A DNA stretch of 64,000 bases from Anaerococcus obesiensis ph10 (GTDB taxonomy: Bacteria > Bacillota > Clostridia > Tissierellales > Peptoniphilaceae): assembly GCF_000311745.1 (NCBI RefSeq), contig NZ_HE978531.1, positions 702,014-766,013 of the forward strand, read 5' to 3'. Shown here one piece after another: positions 1-7,417 of the stretch. A program made the translations under genes and the position numbers. Each line of letters opens with the position of its first letter. Position 1 is the stretch's first letter. The notes beneath the pieces were generated by a model. That model searched no databases. It was not told the origin of the DNA and saw only the letters and a program-made list of their open reading frames with translations.

Positions 1-84
1 CTACGGAATGCTCCATTTTTTTTAATTTTTACCTTGTTAGGGAGAACCTTAGACCCCGAAATATATTTTATAAAGGAGAATAAA

Positions 85-441
85 ATGGCAAATAGATTTA
101 GAAATGAAAGAATAGAAATAAAACTAACTAAGGAAGAAAAAGAAGTTTTTGAAAAGAAAATGAAACTTGCAAACTGCAAAACTATGTCCCACTTTCTTAG
201 GAAATGCGTATTAGAAAAAGAAATTTATGTAGTAGATTTAGAACCATTTAGAAACTTACAATGGCTACTTTCAAATGCAACAAATAATATAAACCAGATT
301 GCAAAAGCTACTAATGCAACTGGTGTTATTTACAAGAATGAAATCAAATCAATGAATAAACAGATAGAAAAATTGTCAAAAGAAATATGGCAGATCCATT
401 CCCTACTTCTAAATAAATCAAAAGAAAGTTCTGGTGATTAG
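85..441 (+). CDS. mobC: MobC-like relaxosome accessory protein
   Basis: A 118-residue basic protein. The N-terminal 40 residues (RIEIKLTKEEKEVFEKK, then MSHFLRK) have the look of a ribbon-helix-helix DNA-binding domain, and NNINQIAKATNA near residue 70 is the conserved stretch of the MobC family. Such proteins help the relaxase nick oriT during mobilization of plasmids and integrative elements. I chose the ATG at 85 because AAAGGAG lies just upstream; an in-frame ATG at 34 has no such site. A relaxase start follows after one base, the usual mobC-mobA order, but that relaxase is truncated, so this gene is probably a leftover of a dead element. Confidence 0.8.
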   Translation: MANRFRNERIEIKLTKEEKEVFEKKMKLANCKTMSHFLRKCVLEKEIYVVDLEPFRNLQWLLSNATNNINQIAKATNATGVIYKNEIKSMNKQIEKLSKEIWQIHSLLLNKSKESSGD

Positions 442-442
442 T

Positions 443-589
443 ATGGCAATTACAAAAATACATCCTATAAAATCAACTCTAAATTTGGCAATAGATTACA
501 TTACTAAGAGTGAAAAAACTGATGAAAAAGTCTTAGTATCATCATTCAAATGCCATCCATCTACTGCCCTTCAATTTATAAAAATATGA
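443..589 (+). pseudogene. Truncated relaxase (MobA/VirD2-like) N-terminus
   Basis: A 48-codon reading frame starting one base after mobC. It begins MAITKIHPIKSTLNLAIDYI and continues KCHPSTA, which I recognise as the N-terminus of relaxases of small Firmicutes integrative elements. It then ends abruptly in QFIKI and a stop. Full-length members have several hundred residues including a HxH metal site, which is absent here. Mobilization from this locus would therefore need a relaxase supplied elsewhere. Confidence 0.75.
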
Positions 590-619
590 AAGATCATATT
601 CTATAGCATATTTTGAAAC

Positions 620-648
620 AAAAAAAGAAGTAGATTAATTCTACTTCT
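620..648 (-). terminator. Rho-independent terminator, minus strand
   Basis: A perfect 9-bp inverted repeat (AGAAGTAGA at 626-634, TCTACTTCT at 640-648) with a 5-base loop. On the minus strand it is followed by a run of seven T. It lies just past the end of the decayed minus-strand AbiEii/toxin fragments. Confidence 0.65.
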
Positions 649-697
649 CATACTTAATATTTTCTTGTCTATACTATTCCAAACAGTATCTGTTAAA

Positions 698-815
698 TTA
701 CATCTCATTAATTCTATTTGAAATAATTATCACTACTTCAATAATCTTATTAGAGGTCAAATCACCGATATACTTATTTTCAAGGTATAGGTCATAGAAG
801 TCTCTCATTCATATT
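698..815 (-). pseudogene. AbiEii remnant (second, decayed copy)
   Basis: Read on the minus strand this encodes MRDFYDLYLENKYIGDL and ends SNRINEM before a TAA. It matches the C-terminus of the intact AbiEii encoded at 3671-4513 (MRDFYDIY, then ENKYIGDL to SNRVSEM). About 60 residues between these blocks are missing, joined in frame, and the codon before the MRDF methionine is a TGA where the intact copy has CGA. The fragment is thus a nucleotidyltransferase toxin gene with an internal deletion, a nonsense codon and no 5' part. Confidence 0.75.
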
Positions 816-818
816 GTT

Positions 819-1055
819 TTACTTAAACAAATCAGAGTGTGAGCCAGTTCTTACTAAAGATAATACTAAAACATCTTCTATTTTTTCATATATCAGCAAA
901 AAATCGTGCTCTATATGACATTCTCGAGTACCCTTGTAAATTCCAGCTAAAGAATGATCTCTATATCTTTCATCAAGGGCTTCATCTTTTGTAATTTTCT
1001 CAATAATTTCAAACAGTTTTCAATATCTTTCCCTTGTTTTTTAGCCTGCTTTGTC
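819..1055 (-). pseudogene. YafQ-family mRNA interferase toxin remnant
   Basis: Minus-strand reading gives AKKQGKDIE, then in another frame LFEIIEKITKDEALDERYRD, then RECHIEHDFLLIYEK and the ending LVRTGSHSDLFK before a TAA at 819-821. RECHI, LLIY and RTGSHSDLF are hallmarks of YafQ/RelE-type ribosome-dependent mRNases. The frames are joined by an apparent single-base loss in an A run near 1012-1017. No start codon and no DinJ-like antitoxin gene are visible, and the upstream part runs into the recombinase fragment, so I call it a remnant. Confidence 0.7.
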
Positions 1056-1310
1056 CATTTTTCTCTTCTGCCATAGTTAGGAGAATATTCTCTTTTTCTT
1101 TTCTTAACTCTTCCACCCTGTCTGCAAGTTCAGCGTAGTCTTTCTGTGCATTAGCGACTTTTAAAAGCTCCTCTTGAAATTTTAGCATTTCATTGTCTAT
1201 TTCCTCTATTCCACTACTTCCATCACTTGTGATGGCTTTTTCTATATTCTCTTTTATTATTTCTTTTAATTCGCCGTTATAGAATATCGGTTGATTGATT
1301 ACTATTACAA
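1009..1310 (-). pseudogene. Serine recombinase C-terminal fragment
   Basis: A minus-strand frame reads INQPIFYNGELKEIIKENIE, then IDNEMLKFQEELLKVANAQK, DYAELADRVEELRKEKENIL and stops at 1009-1011. This coiled-coil plus polar tail is typical of the C-terminus of large serine recombinases carried by clostridial integrative elements. No resolvase catalytic domain or zinc ribbon is present. The fragment overlaps the YafQ remnant in a different frame, so the two were fused by rearrangement. Beyond it (1311-1546) I see nothing that can be assigned. Confidence 0.6.
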
Positions 1311-1546
1311 ATACTTATTACAAATGTCTTTCATTTATTTTATTATTACGTTAGCATCACTTAAAATTAAGTTGTCCATATGCTTGAAATCGAATGTTTA
1401 AATAAATTATCCATAAATTTTAAAGAATTTAATTTCAAAAGTTTTCATTTCACAATTTAATATAATAGTCTTGATGATAAAAAAATAACTGCTTCCATCC
1501 ACTAATATTTCCTAAACCTTTACATTAATAATGCTCATATATATTT

Positions 1547-2314
1547 TTAGTCTTCCTCAAAATCAATAATAAATTCAGATATCACTGGTTGCAATTTATA
1601 TAATGAACTTATTGCGTATGACATTTGATCATATAAGATCTCATAACTATTTCTTTCTGAAAAAAATATTTTTTTTGATTCACTTTCAATTTTTCTATTC
1701 ATGTAATTTATTCGATCATCATCGGTGGTTAAAGGATTTTCCTCCAACTTATTTGTTTCTAAAAGTATATTTTGGCAAATTTCAGTATCTTGTATTATAT
1801 CATCCATTAATTCTTCAAAATCTGGAAGTTCAATAGATATCTTTACTTTATTAAACTCAATAGTACTTTCTAACAATTTAAACCTATGCTTCTTCGTGTT
1901 TATTTTTTTAATAAGGTATTCGTATTTATTAATAGTATTTAATCTATAATCAGCAACAAATTCCCTAAACAAATCGTATCTTTTGATCATAGTTGAAATT
2001 TTTGAAATATCTTCTAATAAATAAAAAAGTTTATTTGACAACTTTAAATTTTCGATTTTATTCAAATAATCAATTATTTCAAAAGAAATTTCTATCATGT
2101 TATCTATTTGTCTTATTACTAATGTGTTTTTATGATTTCTTACTTGTTGTAAAATTTCAGCATTTTTTAATTCAAGTTCTAATTTTCTATTTTCTTTCAA
2201 TTCTTTTTTTAGTATATTTTTAGCAACAACTGCTGAAACAATTATAGCTAGCACTGATATACATGTAGAAATAACAAATTCAATATTATTTATCACATAT
2301 TTAATAGGAATCAC
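1547..2314 (-). CDS. Membrane-anchored protein of unknown function
   Basis: I do not recognise the family. The 255-residue product has one hydrophobic segment at about residues 11-31 and then a long charged, largely helical region rich in Glu, Lys, Asn and Ile, predicted to face the cytoplasm; no catalytic motif is evident. The ORF can begin at GTG 2314, but GAGGTGA overlaps that codon, so a slightly later start such as the GTG at codon 7 is equally possible. It lies between decayed mobile-element fragments and a RumA-type attachment scar, near AbiE, so a host-defence or element-maintenance role is possible but is only inference. Confidence 0.55.
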   Translation of the reverse strand: MIPIKYVINNIEFVISTCISVLAIIVSAVVAKNILKKELKENRKLELELKNAEILQQVRNHKNTLVIRQIDNMIEISFEIIDYLNKIENLKLSNKLFYLLEDISKISTMIKRYDLFREFVADYRLNTINKYEYLIKKINTKKHRFKLLESTIEFNKVKISIELPDFEELMDDIIQDTEICQNILLETNKLEENPLTTDDDRINYMNRKIESESKKIFFSERNSYEILYDQMSYAISSLYKLQPVISEFIIDFEED

Positions 2315-2462
2315 CTCAATAATGTTATACTCACTAACTACCTATGTACTTATTAATTAATAATCTATTTTTCAATATCTACTATTTTTAATAACTTGAA
2401 TTATTCAGATTACAAAAAATAGTATTGTCCCTCTATTTAAGATATTTCCCTTCGATTCTTGA

Positions 2463-2486
2463 CATCAATACTACAGTCTCCACGTG
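2463..2486 (-). other. RumA 3'-end remnant, candidate att scar
   Basis: On the minus strand the 24 bp start CACGTGGAGACTGTAGTATT and encode HVETVVLM within a short open frame, 2433-2552, that also reads MSRIEG after it. HVExVVLMS is the conserved C-terminal end of RumA-type 23S rRNA uracil methyltransferases, whose 3' ends are known integration sites of several Firmicutes ICEs. No methyltransferase body is attached. Nineteen of 24 bases match the second scar at 5423-5446. The rest of the 2315-2611 gap holds nothing else I can identify. Confidence 0.55.
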
Positions 2487-2611
2487 TGATACATAGGCTT
2501 TTTTCTGAATCTTGTTTACTTCATACTTTGTTGATATTTCATTATTTTGTTGTCAATTCTATCTACTTCACCATTGATTTTGATTAGGCTATTTTGAATC
2601 AATATTTCTTA

Positions 2612-3544
2612 TTATTCATTCAAATGAAGCTCTCCCCAACACAAATAAAATAAATCATCTTCTTGAAGAGATAAATAAACCTTAAAAATTGTATTTAACA
2701 TTTTTTTATTTTCTATAACTTCAAACTCGTAACTGCTATCTTTTAGTTCAGTGTTTTCTCTTATTTTATCCGTAACATAGTATAAAGCTAAATTGACATC
2801 ACAGGCATTATTGTTCTTTTTTAAATATTCTATAGTCAACTCTTTTACTTTATCAGAATAGTTTTCAATGAAAAATTTTTCAAAATCTTTGTACGATTTT
2901 TCAAATCTCCAGGATATAATCTCATTCATACCTATTGAAAAACTAGATAAGTTAAGACTTGTAATGAGAATATCATAGTCTGTATTCCAATCAGTAAGAA
3001 TTTGTCTTCTATATTTAATCACTTCTAAAAGTTCTTCTTTATCATTTTTTTTAATACAGCAATTTATTTTATCTATAATTTCGAATTCTCTTAAAAGATA
3101 CTCTATGTAATCATATTCTAAATAAAACGAACAACTTTCATAATAATCAAGCCAATTTTTCGGATAAATAATAGGATAAAACATACCATTTTCTATTCTT
3201 GATATTTGGTTATTTACTGATTTTAGAATTTGAGACAATATTGCTGCAGATTTTTTTGCTAATATATATCTATCCCTACCTTCTTTATTAATTGTGTAAA
3301 AAACTGCAAAAAAAGATATAAACGTTGCGCCCATAATTCCCAAGATAGTTATTTGATTATCCGTAAAATTTTCAGAAAAAATAATCAGAATAACTAGTCC
3401 CACTACAATTAACGCAAATATACTCATTACACCTCTAAATGATAATGGTTTATTATTTCTTACAACGTTAAAATTGTGACTCGACATGACTGATTCTAAA
3501 ATTTCAACATCATCAATTTTAAATTTATTTTTTTTATTAAACAT
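2612..3544 (-). CDS. Two-helix membrane protein of unknown function
   Basis: The family is not recognised. The 310-residue product has a polar N-terminus of about 38 residues, two transmembrane segments at about 40-58 and 66-85 (ITILGIMGATFISFFAVFYT), then some 220 residues of charged, probably helical cytoplasmic domain with aromatic-rich patches such as WLDYYESCSFYLEYDYIEYL. A GGAGGG-type ribosome site precedes the ATG at 3544. It sits directly downstream of abiEi/abiEii on the same strand with a gap of about 125 bp. Its size and layout (two helices then a soluble domain) resemble membrane-anchored effectors seen beside defence genes, but no known effector motif is visible. Confidence 0.6.
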   Translation of the reverse strand: MFNKKNKFKIDDVEILESVMSSHNFNVVRNNKPLSFRGVMSIFALIVVGLVILIIFSENFTDNQITILGIMGATFISFFAVFYTINKEGRDRYILAKKSAAILSQILKSVNNQISRIENGMFYPIIYPKNWLDYYESCSFYLEYDYIEYLLREFEIIDKINCCIKKNDKEELLEVIKYRRQILTDWNTDYDILITSLNLSSFSIGMNEIISWRFEKSYKDFEKFFIENYSDKVKELTIEYLKKNNNACDVNLALYYVTDKIRENTELKDSSYEFEVIENKKMLNTIFKVYLSLQEDDLFYLCWGELHLNE

Positions 3545-3670
3545 TTAACCCTCCATTTTTATTTAAATTAACAAAAAAATAATATTAAATAGCAGGCCAT
3601 AAAATAATTTTACATAGGACAATCGGATATTTAAAATATTTATGTAATTTCCCAGACAGTGTCTGGAATA

Positions 3671-4513
3671 TTACATCTCGCTAACCCTATTTGATAAAAT
3701 TGTAACTACACCAACAACCTTATCAAAGCTCAAATCCCCAATATACTTATTTTCACTGAGATATACTTCCCACAAGGATCTTAGGTATGAATCTTCTTTT
3801 ATGTCCTCAATTATTTCCTCATAGTCTTGCATTATCTCATGACTTCCTCTTTTGTCGGAAGTTCTTTCTACTGCTTCTTTTAAAATTTCATAGTTTATCT
3901 CATCTTTTTTCAATTTGTAGAGAGTGTATATGTCGTAAAAGTCTCTCATTCGTGTTGTTGTTATATTTCTTCTGATTATGGTTTCATATTTTTCAGCTAA
4001 AATTGTTTCTAATGGATATGCCATTATTTTTATATTTTCTTTGCTAAAGATACAGGGATAGGTATATTCTATTTCCCTTGGTGTTATTGCATCTCCTGTT
4101 GTTAAGTCTAGTTTCATTGGGTTTTTAGTTTTCCCAACATTTGCTATTAGTGAAATTCTAAAGTTTTCGTACTCATCTTCTTCTCTTATATAAGAGATGT
4201 CTTTTATTTCAAATCTTATTCCATCTTCTACATTGATATTTATAATTTCTTCTACAATGTCTTTTATTTTCTCTTCTTTTAGGGCTATGCCTTTTATGGT
4301 TGTGTCCATGTCCATAGTTGTTCTATTTTCAATACCAATTAAGGAAGATATTAAGAATCCTCCCTTTATTACAAAATTATTTTTGTACTTTGATTTAGAT
4401 AGCCTTTCTAAAAATCTTTCAAAGAAATATATTTGCAGAACTTCTTGCGACTTTAGATTTTTCTTCTCTGCAAGACTTCTTATCTTGCCCTTTATACTCT
4501 CGATATTAATCAC
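3671..4513 (-). CDS. abiEii: AbiEii nucleotidyltransferase toxin
   Basis: A 280-residue member of the AbiEii/AbiGii family, the toxin half of the type IV abortive-infection toxin-antitoxin system AbiE; family members are nucleotidyltransferases, and related toxins modify tRNA. The core motifs are present: KGGFLIS near residue 50, and TTMDMDTTIKG near 65-75, which carries the acidic metal-binding pair. LAEKYETIIRR and MRDFYDIYTLYKL in the C-terminal half are also family-typical. The start ATG overlaps the stop of abiEi by 4 bp, so the two are translationally coupled. The length is normal and the gene looks intact, unlike the fragment at 698-815. Confidence 0.9.
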   Translation of the reverse strand: MINIESIKGKIRSLAEKKNLKSQEVLQIYFFERFLERLSKSKYKNNFVIKGGFLISSLIGIENRTTMDMDTTIKGIALKEEKIKDIVEEIININVEDGIRFEIKDISYIREEDEYENFRISLIANVGKTKNPMKLDLTTGDAITPREIEYTYPCIFSKENIKIMAYPLETILAEKYETIIRRNITTTRMRDFYDIYTLYKLKKDEINYEILKEAVERTSDKRGSHEIMQDYEEIIEDIKEDSYLRSLWEVYLSENKYIGDLSFDKVVGVVTILSNRVSEM

Positions 4514-5097
4514 GATAATACCTCCATGTATTTTCTAATTTCATCTTCTATTTTAAATAGTCTACTGTATTTTATGAGTCGTCTTAGATTTTTATTTGTT
4601 GATTTAAAGTATCTTTTTAAGGCTTCTGTAAAAATCTGTTTATCTATTTTTTCTCTTTCGATTATGATATCGCAAATTGTTCGATCTATATCGTAAACTG
4701 GAATAAGGTTGCCTTGTGGTGATTTTATTTCTGTCTTTCCAATTTCGTATAGGTCTTTTTTTACATAGTGAACTTGTAGATCTTCGTACCTCTTTTTGAT
4801 ATGGCTGGCATTGTAGCCTTGGGGTACAGATATATGAAATACATTTGGGGTCCTATCTGATAGGTCGTGGAGGTATAGGGCTGTTTGATGAGAAAATATA
4901 ATTCGATTGCTATTGGATGATATTAAAACAAAATCGTCTATTACCTTTCCTTTTAATTGATACAGTCCTGGTCTTAATCTTTCTAATTGTCCGATTTTTG
5001 TTAATTCTGATAAATTATGCCTAGTATATCCAAGTTCTTCTGCTTCTTTGTTGGTTATTACTAAATTTTCTTGGATAAATTCTTTAAGTGTATTCAT
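4510..5097 (-). CDS. abiEi: AbiEi antitoxin and autoregulator
   Basis: A 195-residue protein with an N-terminal winged-helix domain (TNKEAEELGYTRHNLSELTK, residues 16-35, then RLRPGLYQL) followed by the AbiEi C-terminal domain (FSHQTALYLHDLSDRTPNVF). In characterised systems AbiEi both neutralises AbiEii and represses the operon by binding inverted repeats in the promoter. A strong ribosome site, GAGGAGGCGG, precedes the ATG. The upstream palindrome overlapping the -10 box (5118-5143) fits the expected operator. Confidence 0.9.
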   Translation of the reverse strand: MNTLKEFIQENLVITNKEAEELGYTRHNLSELTKIGQLERLRPGLYQLKGKVIDDFVLISSNSNRIIFSHQTALYLHDLSDRTPNVFHISVPQGYNASHIKKRYEDLQVHYVKKDLYEIGKTEIKSPQGNLIPVYDIDRTICDIIIEREKIDKQIFTEALKRYFKSTNKNLRRLIKYSRLFKIEDEIRKYMEVLS

Positions 5098-5117
5098 AGT
5101 CCGCCTCCTCTCGTTTA

Positions 5118-5153
5118 CGCTTTTATTATATGTTATAAAAGCGAATATGTAAA
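5118..5153 (-). promoter_or_regulatory. abiE promoter with palindromic operator
   Basis: On the minus strand a -35 box TTTACA (5148-5153) and a -10 box TATAAT (5125-5130) are separated by exactly 17 bp. A perfect 9-bp inverted repeat, CGCTTTTAT (5118-5126) and ATAAAAGCG (5135-5143), spans the -10 box with an 8-bp spacer. A repressor bound there would block RNA polymerase; AbiEi is the obvious candidate. Confidence 0.8.
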
Positions 5154-5213
5154 GTTGGCTTGTGAATGTTTCATATTTTGAAAAGGATGTAACGAATCCT
5201 TGCTCCCTTTAAC

Positions 5214-5243
5214 AAAAAAAGAGCAGCCTTTTACGCTACTCTT
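5214..5243 (-). terminator. Rho-independent terminator, minus strand
   Basis: Stem AGAGCAGC (5220-5227) pairs with GCTACTCT (5235-5242), one position being a G-T wobble on the minus strand, with a 7-base loop. It is followed on the minus strand by seven T. It separates the resistance-type genes upstream (5559 and above) from the abiE promoter. Confidence 0.7.
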
Positions 5244-5292
5244 ATAGAAAGTACAAAATGGGTTAATTATATTTTTTGTGTTTCCTCATACT

Positions 5293-5446
5293 AGTCTCAA
5301 AACTACTCTTACATCCATATAGTTTTTTTGAGTCTTTTTGACGTATCCTTCTTCATCTTTATCGAAGACAAAATGCTTATAAAACTGCTTAAAATGCAGG
5401 ATTTCTAAATTTATATCTTTTGTATCAACGCTATAGTCTCCACATG
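5293..5446 (-). other. Second RumA-type att scar and adjoining open fragment
   Basis: The 24 bp at 5423-5446 start CATGTGGAGACTATAGCGTT on the minus strand and encode HVETIALI, matching the scar at 2463-2486 in 19 of 24 bases. In another frame the stretch to a stop near 5293 stays open (HFKQFYKHFVFDKDEEGYVK, then YMDVRVVLRLV) without resembling a family I know. I interpret the core as a recombination scar from elements integrating at a rumA-type 3' end; the flanking open stretch may be the tail of a lost element gene. Confidence 0.45.
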
Positions 5447-5468
5447 GCTTGAGAGGATAGAATGAATG

Positions 5469-5537
5469 TCATTTGAGTGTGTCCGTTCTCGGGAACATAT
5501 CCACTGCGTTTTTGGGGCTATCGGTAGACGGGAACAT
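5469..5537 (-). pseudogene. RumA C-terminal peptide fragment
   Basis: A 22-codon minus-strand frame containing MFPSTDSP and then VDMFPRTDTLK before TGA. VDMFPxT directly precedes the HVE ending in RumA-type uracil methyltransferases, and here it sits just upstream of the HVETIAL core at 5423-5446. The motif occurs twice (MFPSTD and MFPRTD), and GGGAACATATC is repeated in the DNA, which suggests more than one integration or recombination event. Confidence 0.5.
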
Positions 5538-5558
5538 ATCAATACACCTCATGGATTA

Positions 5559-6251
5559 TTATTTTAGAATGGATTTTAAGTAATCTAATAAATCTGATTT
5601 AGTTAGAGGCTCTGCATGACTTAAAATACAATACTTACAGTCGAAACTTTCTATCAAATTTGTTAATGACATTAATTTTTCTTTATCCATATACCCATCA
5701 TTGTAGAAATCCTCGCTTGTTGAATCTCCCAAGAACAATATTTTTTCCTCAGGAATATAGATAAGCACCGTATCTTCCGAATGGGGTGAAACCGTATGAA
5801 AAATCATTGCGGTTATTCCACCGAGATTAAGGGTAAGCTCTTTTTCAAATTGGATATCCGATAGAACGGCAATAATTCTTTTATTATCTACATATTCTCT
5901 AGCTAGGCACTCATCATCATTTATCAAAAATTTTATATATGCACTGTCAGATAGTTTGGCTCTTTCCTGTTTCAAAAACTCGTTGGTTTTATGGTGTGCA
6001 ATGGACAATCCGTGAATTTTATGCATTCCAAAGGTATGGTCCCAGTGCCAATGAGTGATGACAGTAAAATCTGGCTTCTTTAGGTCCTCGATTTCTAGGG
6101 ATTTATAAAATTCATCAACATGGTCTGCTGAATTTCCTGCATCAATGGCAAGTGCAATTTTATCTCCATTTAAGTATGCCAACATAGGCCTATCAGTTTC
6201 TGGTTGATGTGGATAATAAAAGACCCTGCTAGTTATCTTTTTCAGTTCCAT
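5559..6251 (-). CDS. MBL-fold metallo-hydrolase
   Basis: A 230-residue metallo-beta-lactamase-fold protein. The metal motif HWHWDH is near residue 86, an Asp in LFLGDST near residue 174 and a His in ILSHAEPL near residue 211 complete the expected ligands. The substrate cannot be told; the fold covers beta-lactamases, glyoxalases, nucleases and many other hydrolases. I prefer the ATG at 6251, which has AAGGTGG about 9 bases upstream, over an in-frame GTG at 6263. The start overlaps the end of the cytidine deaminase gene, so the two are coupled. The group may have arrived as one accessory cassette. Confidence 0.8.
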   Translation of the reverse strand: MELKKITSRVFYYPHQPETDRPMLAYLNGDKIALAIDAGNSADHVDEFYKSLEIEDLKKPDFTVITHWHWDHTFGMHKIHGLSIAHHKTNEFLKQERAKLSDSAYIKFLINDDECLAREYVDNKRIIAVLSDIQFEKELTLNLGGITAMIFHTVSPHSEDTVLIYIPEEKILFLGDSTSEDFYNDGYMDKEKLMSLTNLIESFDCKYCILSHAEPLTKSDLLDYLKSILK

Positions 6252-6631
6252 TTGCCATCCCACCTTTCTAGTAATAAATCTTTCAGCAACACTTCTTCCA
6301 TTTCAGGTAATACAATTTGGGTCTCTATATTTTGATTATCTATCTGTGCAATAAACTCTCTGCACCTTCCACATGGTGGAAGTATACTCCCATCTTCAAA
6401 TACAGCGATAATCCTTTTGATTGCAGTTTCATTGTTCTTTACCATTTCAGCAATAGCTGACTGTTCAGCGCATAAGCCAATAGAACAGGGCAAGTCAATG
6501 CATATTCCTGTAAAGATGTTACCGCTATTTGTCTCCAACGCGCACGCAACATGCCCTGAAGTTCCAAAGTTCCGTAACTTTTTATGATTAATTATACTGA
6601 AAGCAATTTGATATAATTCTTGTTTATTCAT
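6242..6631 (-). CDS. Cytidine deaminase-family protein
   Basis: A 129-residue zinc deaminase. CAEQSAI (about residue 55) supplies the first zinc Cys and the catalytic Glu, and PCGRCRE (about 88) supplies the other two cysteines. This is the tetrameric cytidine deaminase fold; the short size and context also fit blasticidin-S-type deaminases, so the substrate may be a nucleoside antibiotic and not cytidine. I chose the ATG at 6631 because GGAG lies directly upstream. It overlaps the MBL gene and follows a broken phosphotransferase gene. Confidence 0.85.
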   Translation of the reverse strand: MNKQELYQIAFSIINHKKLRNFGTSGHVACALETNSGNIFTGICIDLPCSIGLCAEQSAIAEMVKNNETAIKRIIAVFEDGSILPPCGRCREFIAQIDNQNIETQIVLPEMEEVLLKDLLLERWDGKWN

Positions 6632-6676
6632 TTTCTTCTCCAATATTATTTAGCTTAATAATACGTTATTCTTTTT

Positions 6677-7201
6677 TCAAAACACTAAGTTATTCAGTTC
6701 ACCATCAAGAACTTTTATAGTTTCATTTCTTTCCTTATCCTCTTGATTGTCATATAAAAGTTGTTCAATAAACTCCCATATATCTTCTAGTTTACGTCTA
6801 ATATGATAGAATAACAAAGCATCCGTATTGATTAAAAAATCTTTGTGTAATTTCAGGTATATGTTCATAAATACATCATAATATGGCTTATCAACAAAAA
6901 ACATGAGATCAGCTTTTACTGGAGCCAATTTCAAGCCTTCCCAGTCAATTAGAACTAACTGCTCATCCCGTTGCATCAAGTTCCAATTATGAATATCTGT
7001 ATGGCATAGGGCCATTTTAGGATTACTTCGTCTTAGAATCTCCGACAGTCCTTCAACTCTGTCAATAGATTGTTCAAGGGGTTTTATGTGTGCCCCAAGC
7101 AAGCATTTTAAGTCCATGGGAAGACTGGCGCATTCTTTACGCAATACTTGTTTTAGCTGTTTCAGAAATGGCAAGCTAAAATCTTCCCTAATTAGTTGCA
7201 C
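6677..7201 (-). pseudogene. Truncated aminoglycoside/choline-type phosphotransferase
   Basis: The 174-residue frame carries the catalytic loop HTDIHNWNLM (about residue 92) and the metal-binding VLIDWEG, the C-lobe signature of APH/choline-kinase-like phosphotransferases, closest in style to the spectinomycin/APH(9) branch. The N-lobe with the ATP-binding strand is missing: a stop codon lies three codons upstream of the only possible start, a GTG at 7201, and full-length enzymes have about 300 residues. I regard it as 5'-truncated and probably inactive. Confidence 0.7.
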
Positions 7202-7372
7202 ATATACCTACTATATCAATAAATTTTGAGTTATCATTGACTATATTAGTTGCTATTATCAGAATAGTCGTCGATAACTATATTTTCGTGCAAATATGCA
7301 AATAAGTAAAATGATAGTTATGTTATATCATAATAATTGAAAATAATAGAATGCATTTTTCAATGTAATAAG

Positions 7373-7407
7373 ATTAAGCGTTCTCTTAAAGTTAGAGAAC
7401 GCTTAAT
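7373..7407 (-). terminator. erm terminator (strong hairpin)
   Basis: A perfect 14-bp inverted repeat (7373-7386 and 7394-7407, core AAGCGTTCTCT) with a 7-base loop, placed 10 bp past the stop of the erm gene. A T-rich stretch flanks both sides, so it may work in both directions. The 7202-7372 stretch before it shows no gene. Confidence 0.75.
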
Positions 7408-7417
7408 TATTTTTAAT

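Noticed and set aside
1603..1949. Overlapping plus-strand ORFs of 74-77 codons
   Set aside because: They lie opposite the 1547-2314 gene, lack ribosome sites and have compositions expected of the complement of AT-rich coding DNA.
2315..2611. A functional rumA gene in this gap
   Set aside because: Only the last HVETVVLM segment is present; no SAM-binding or catalytic motifs are upstream.
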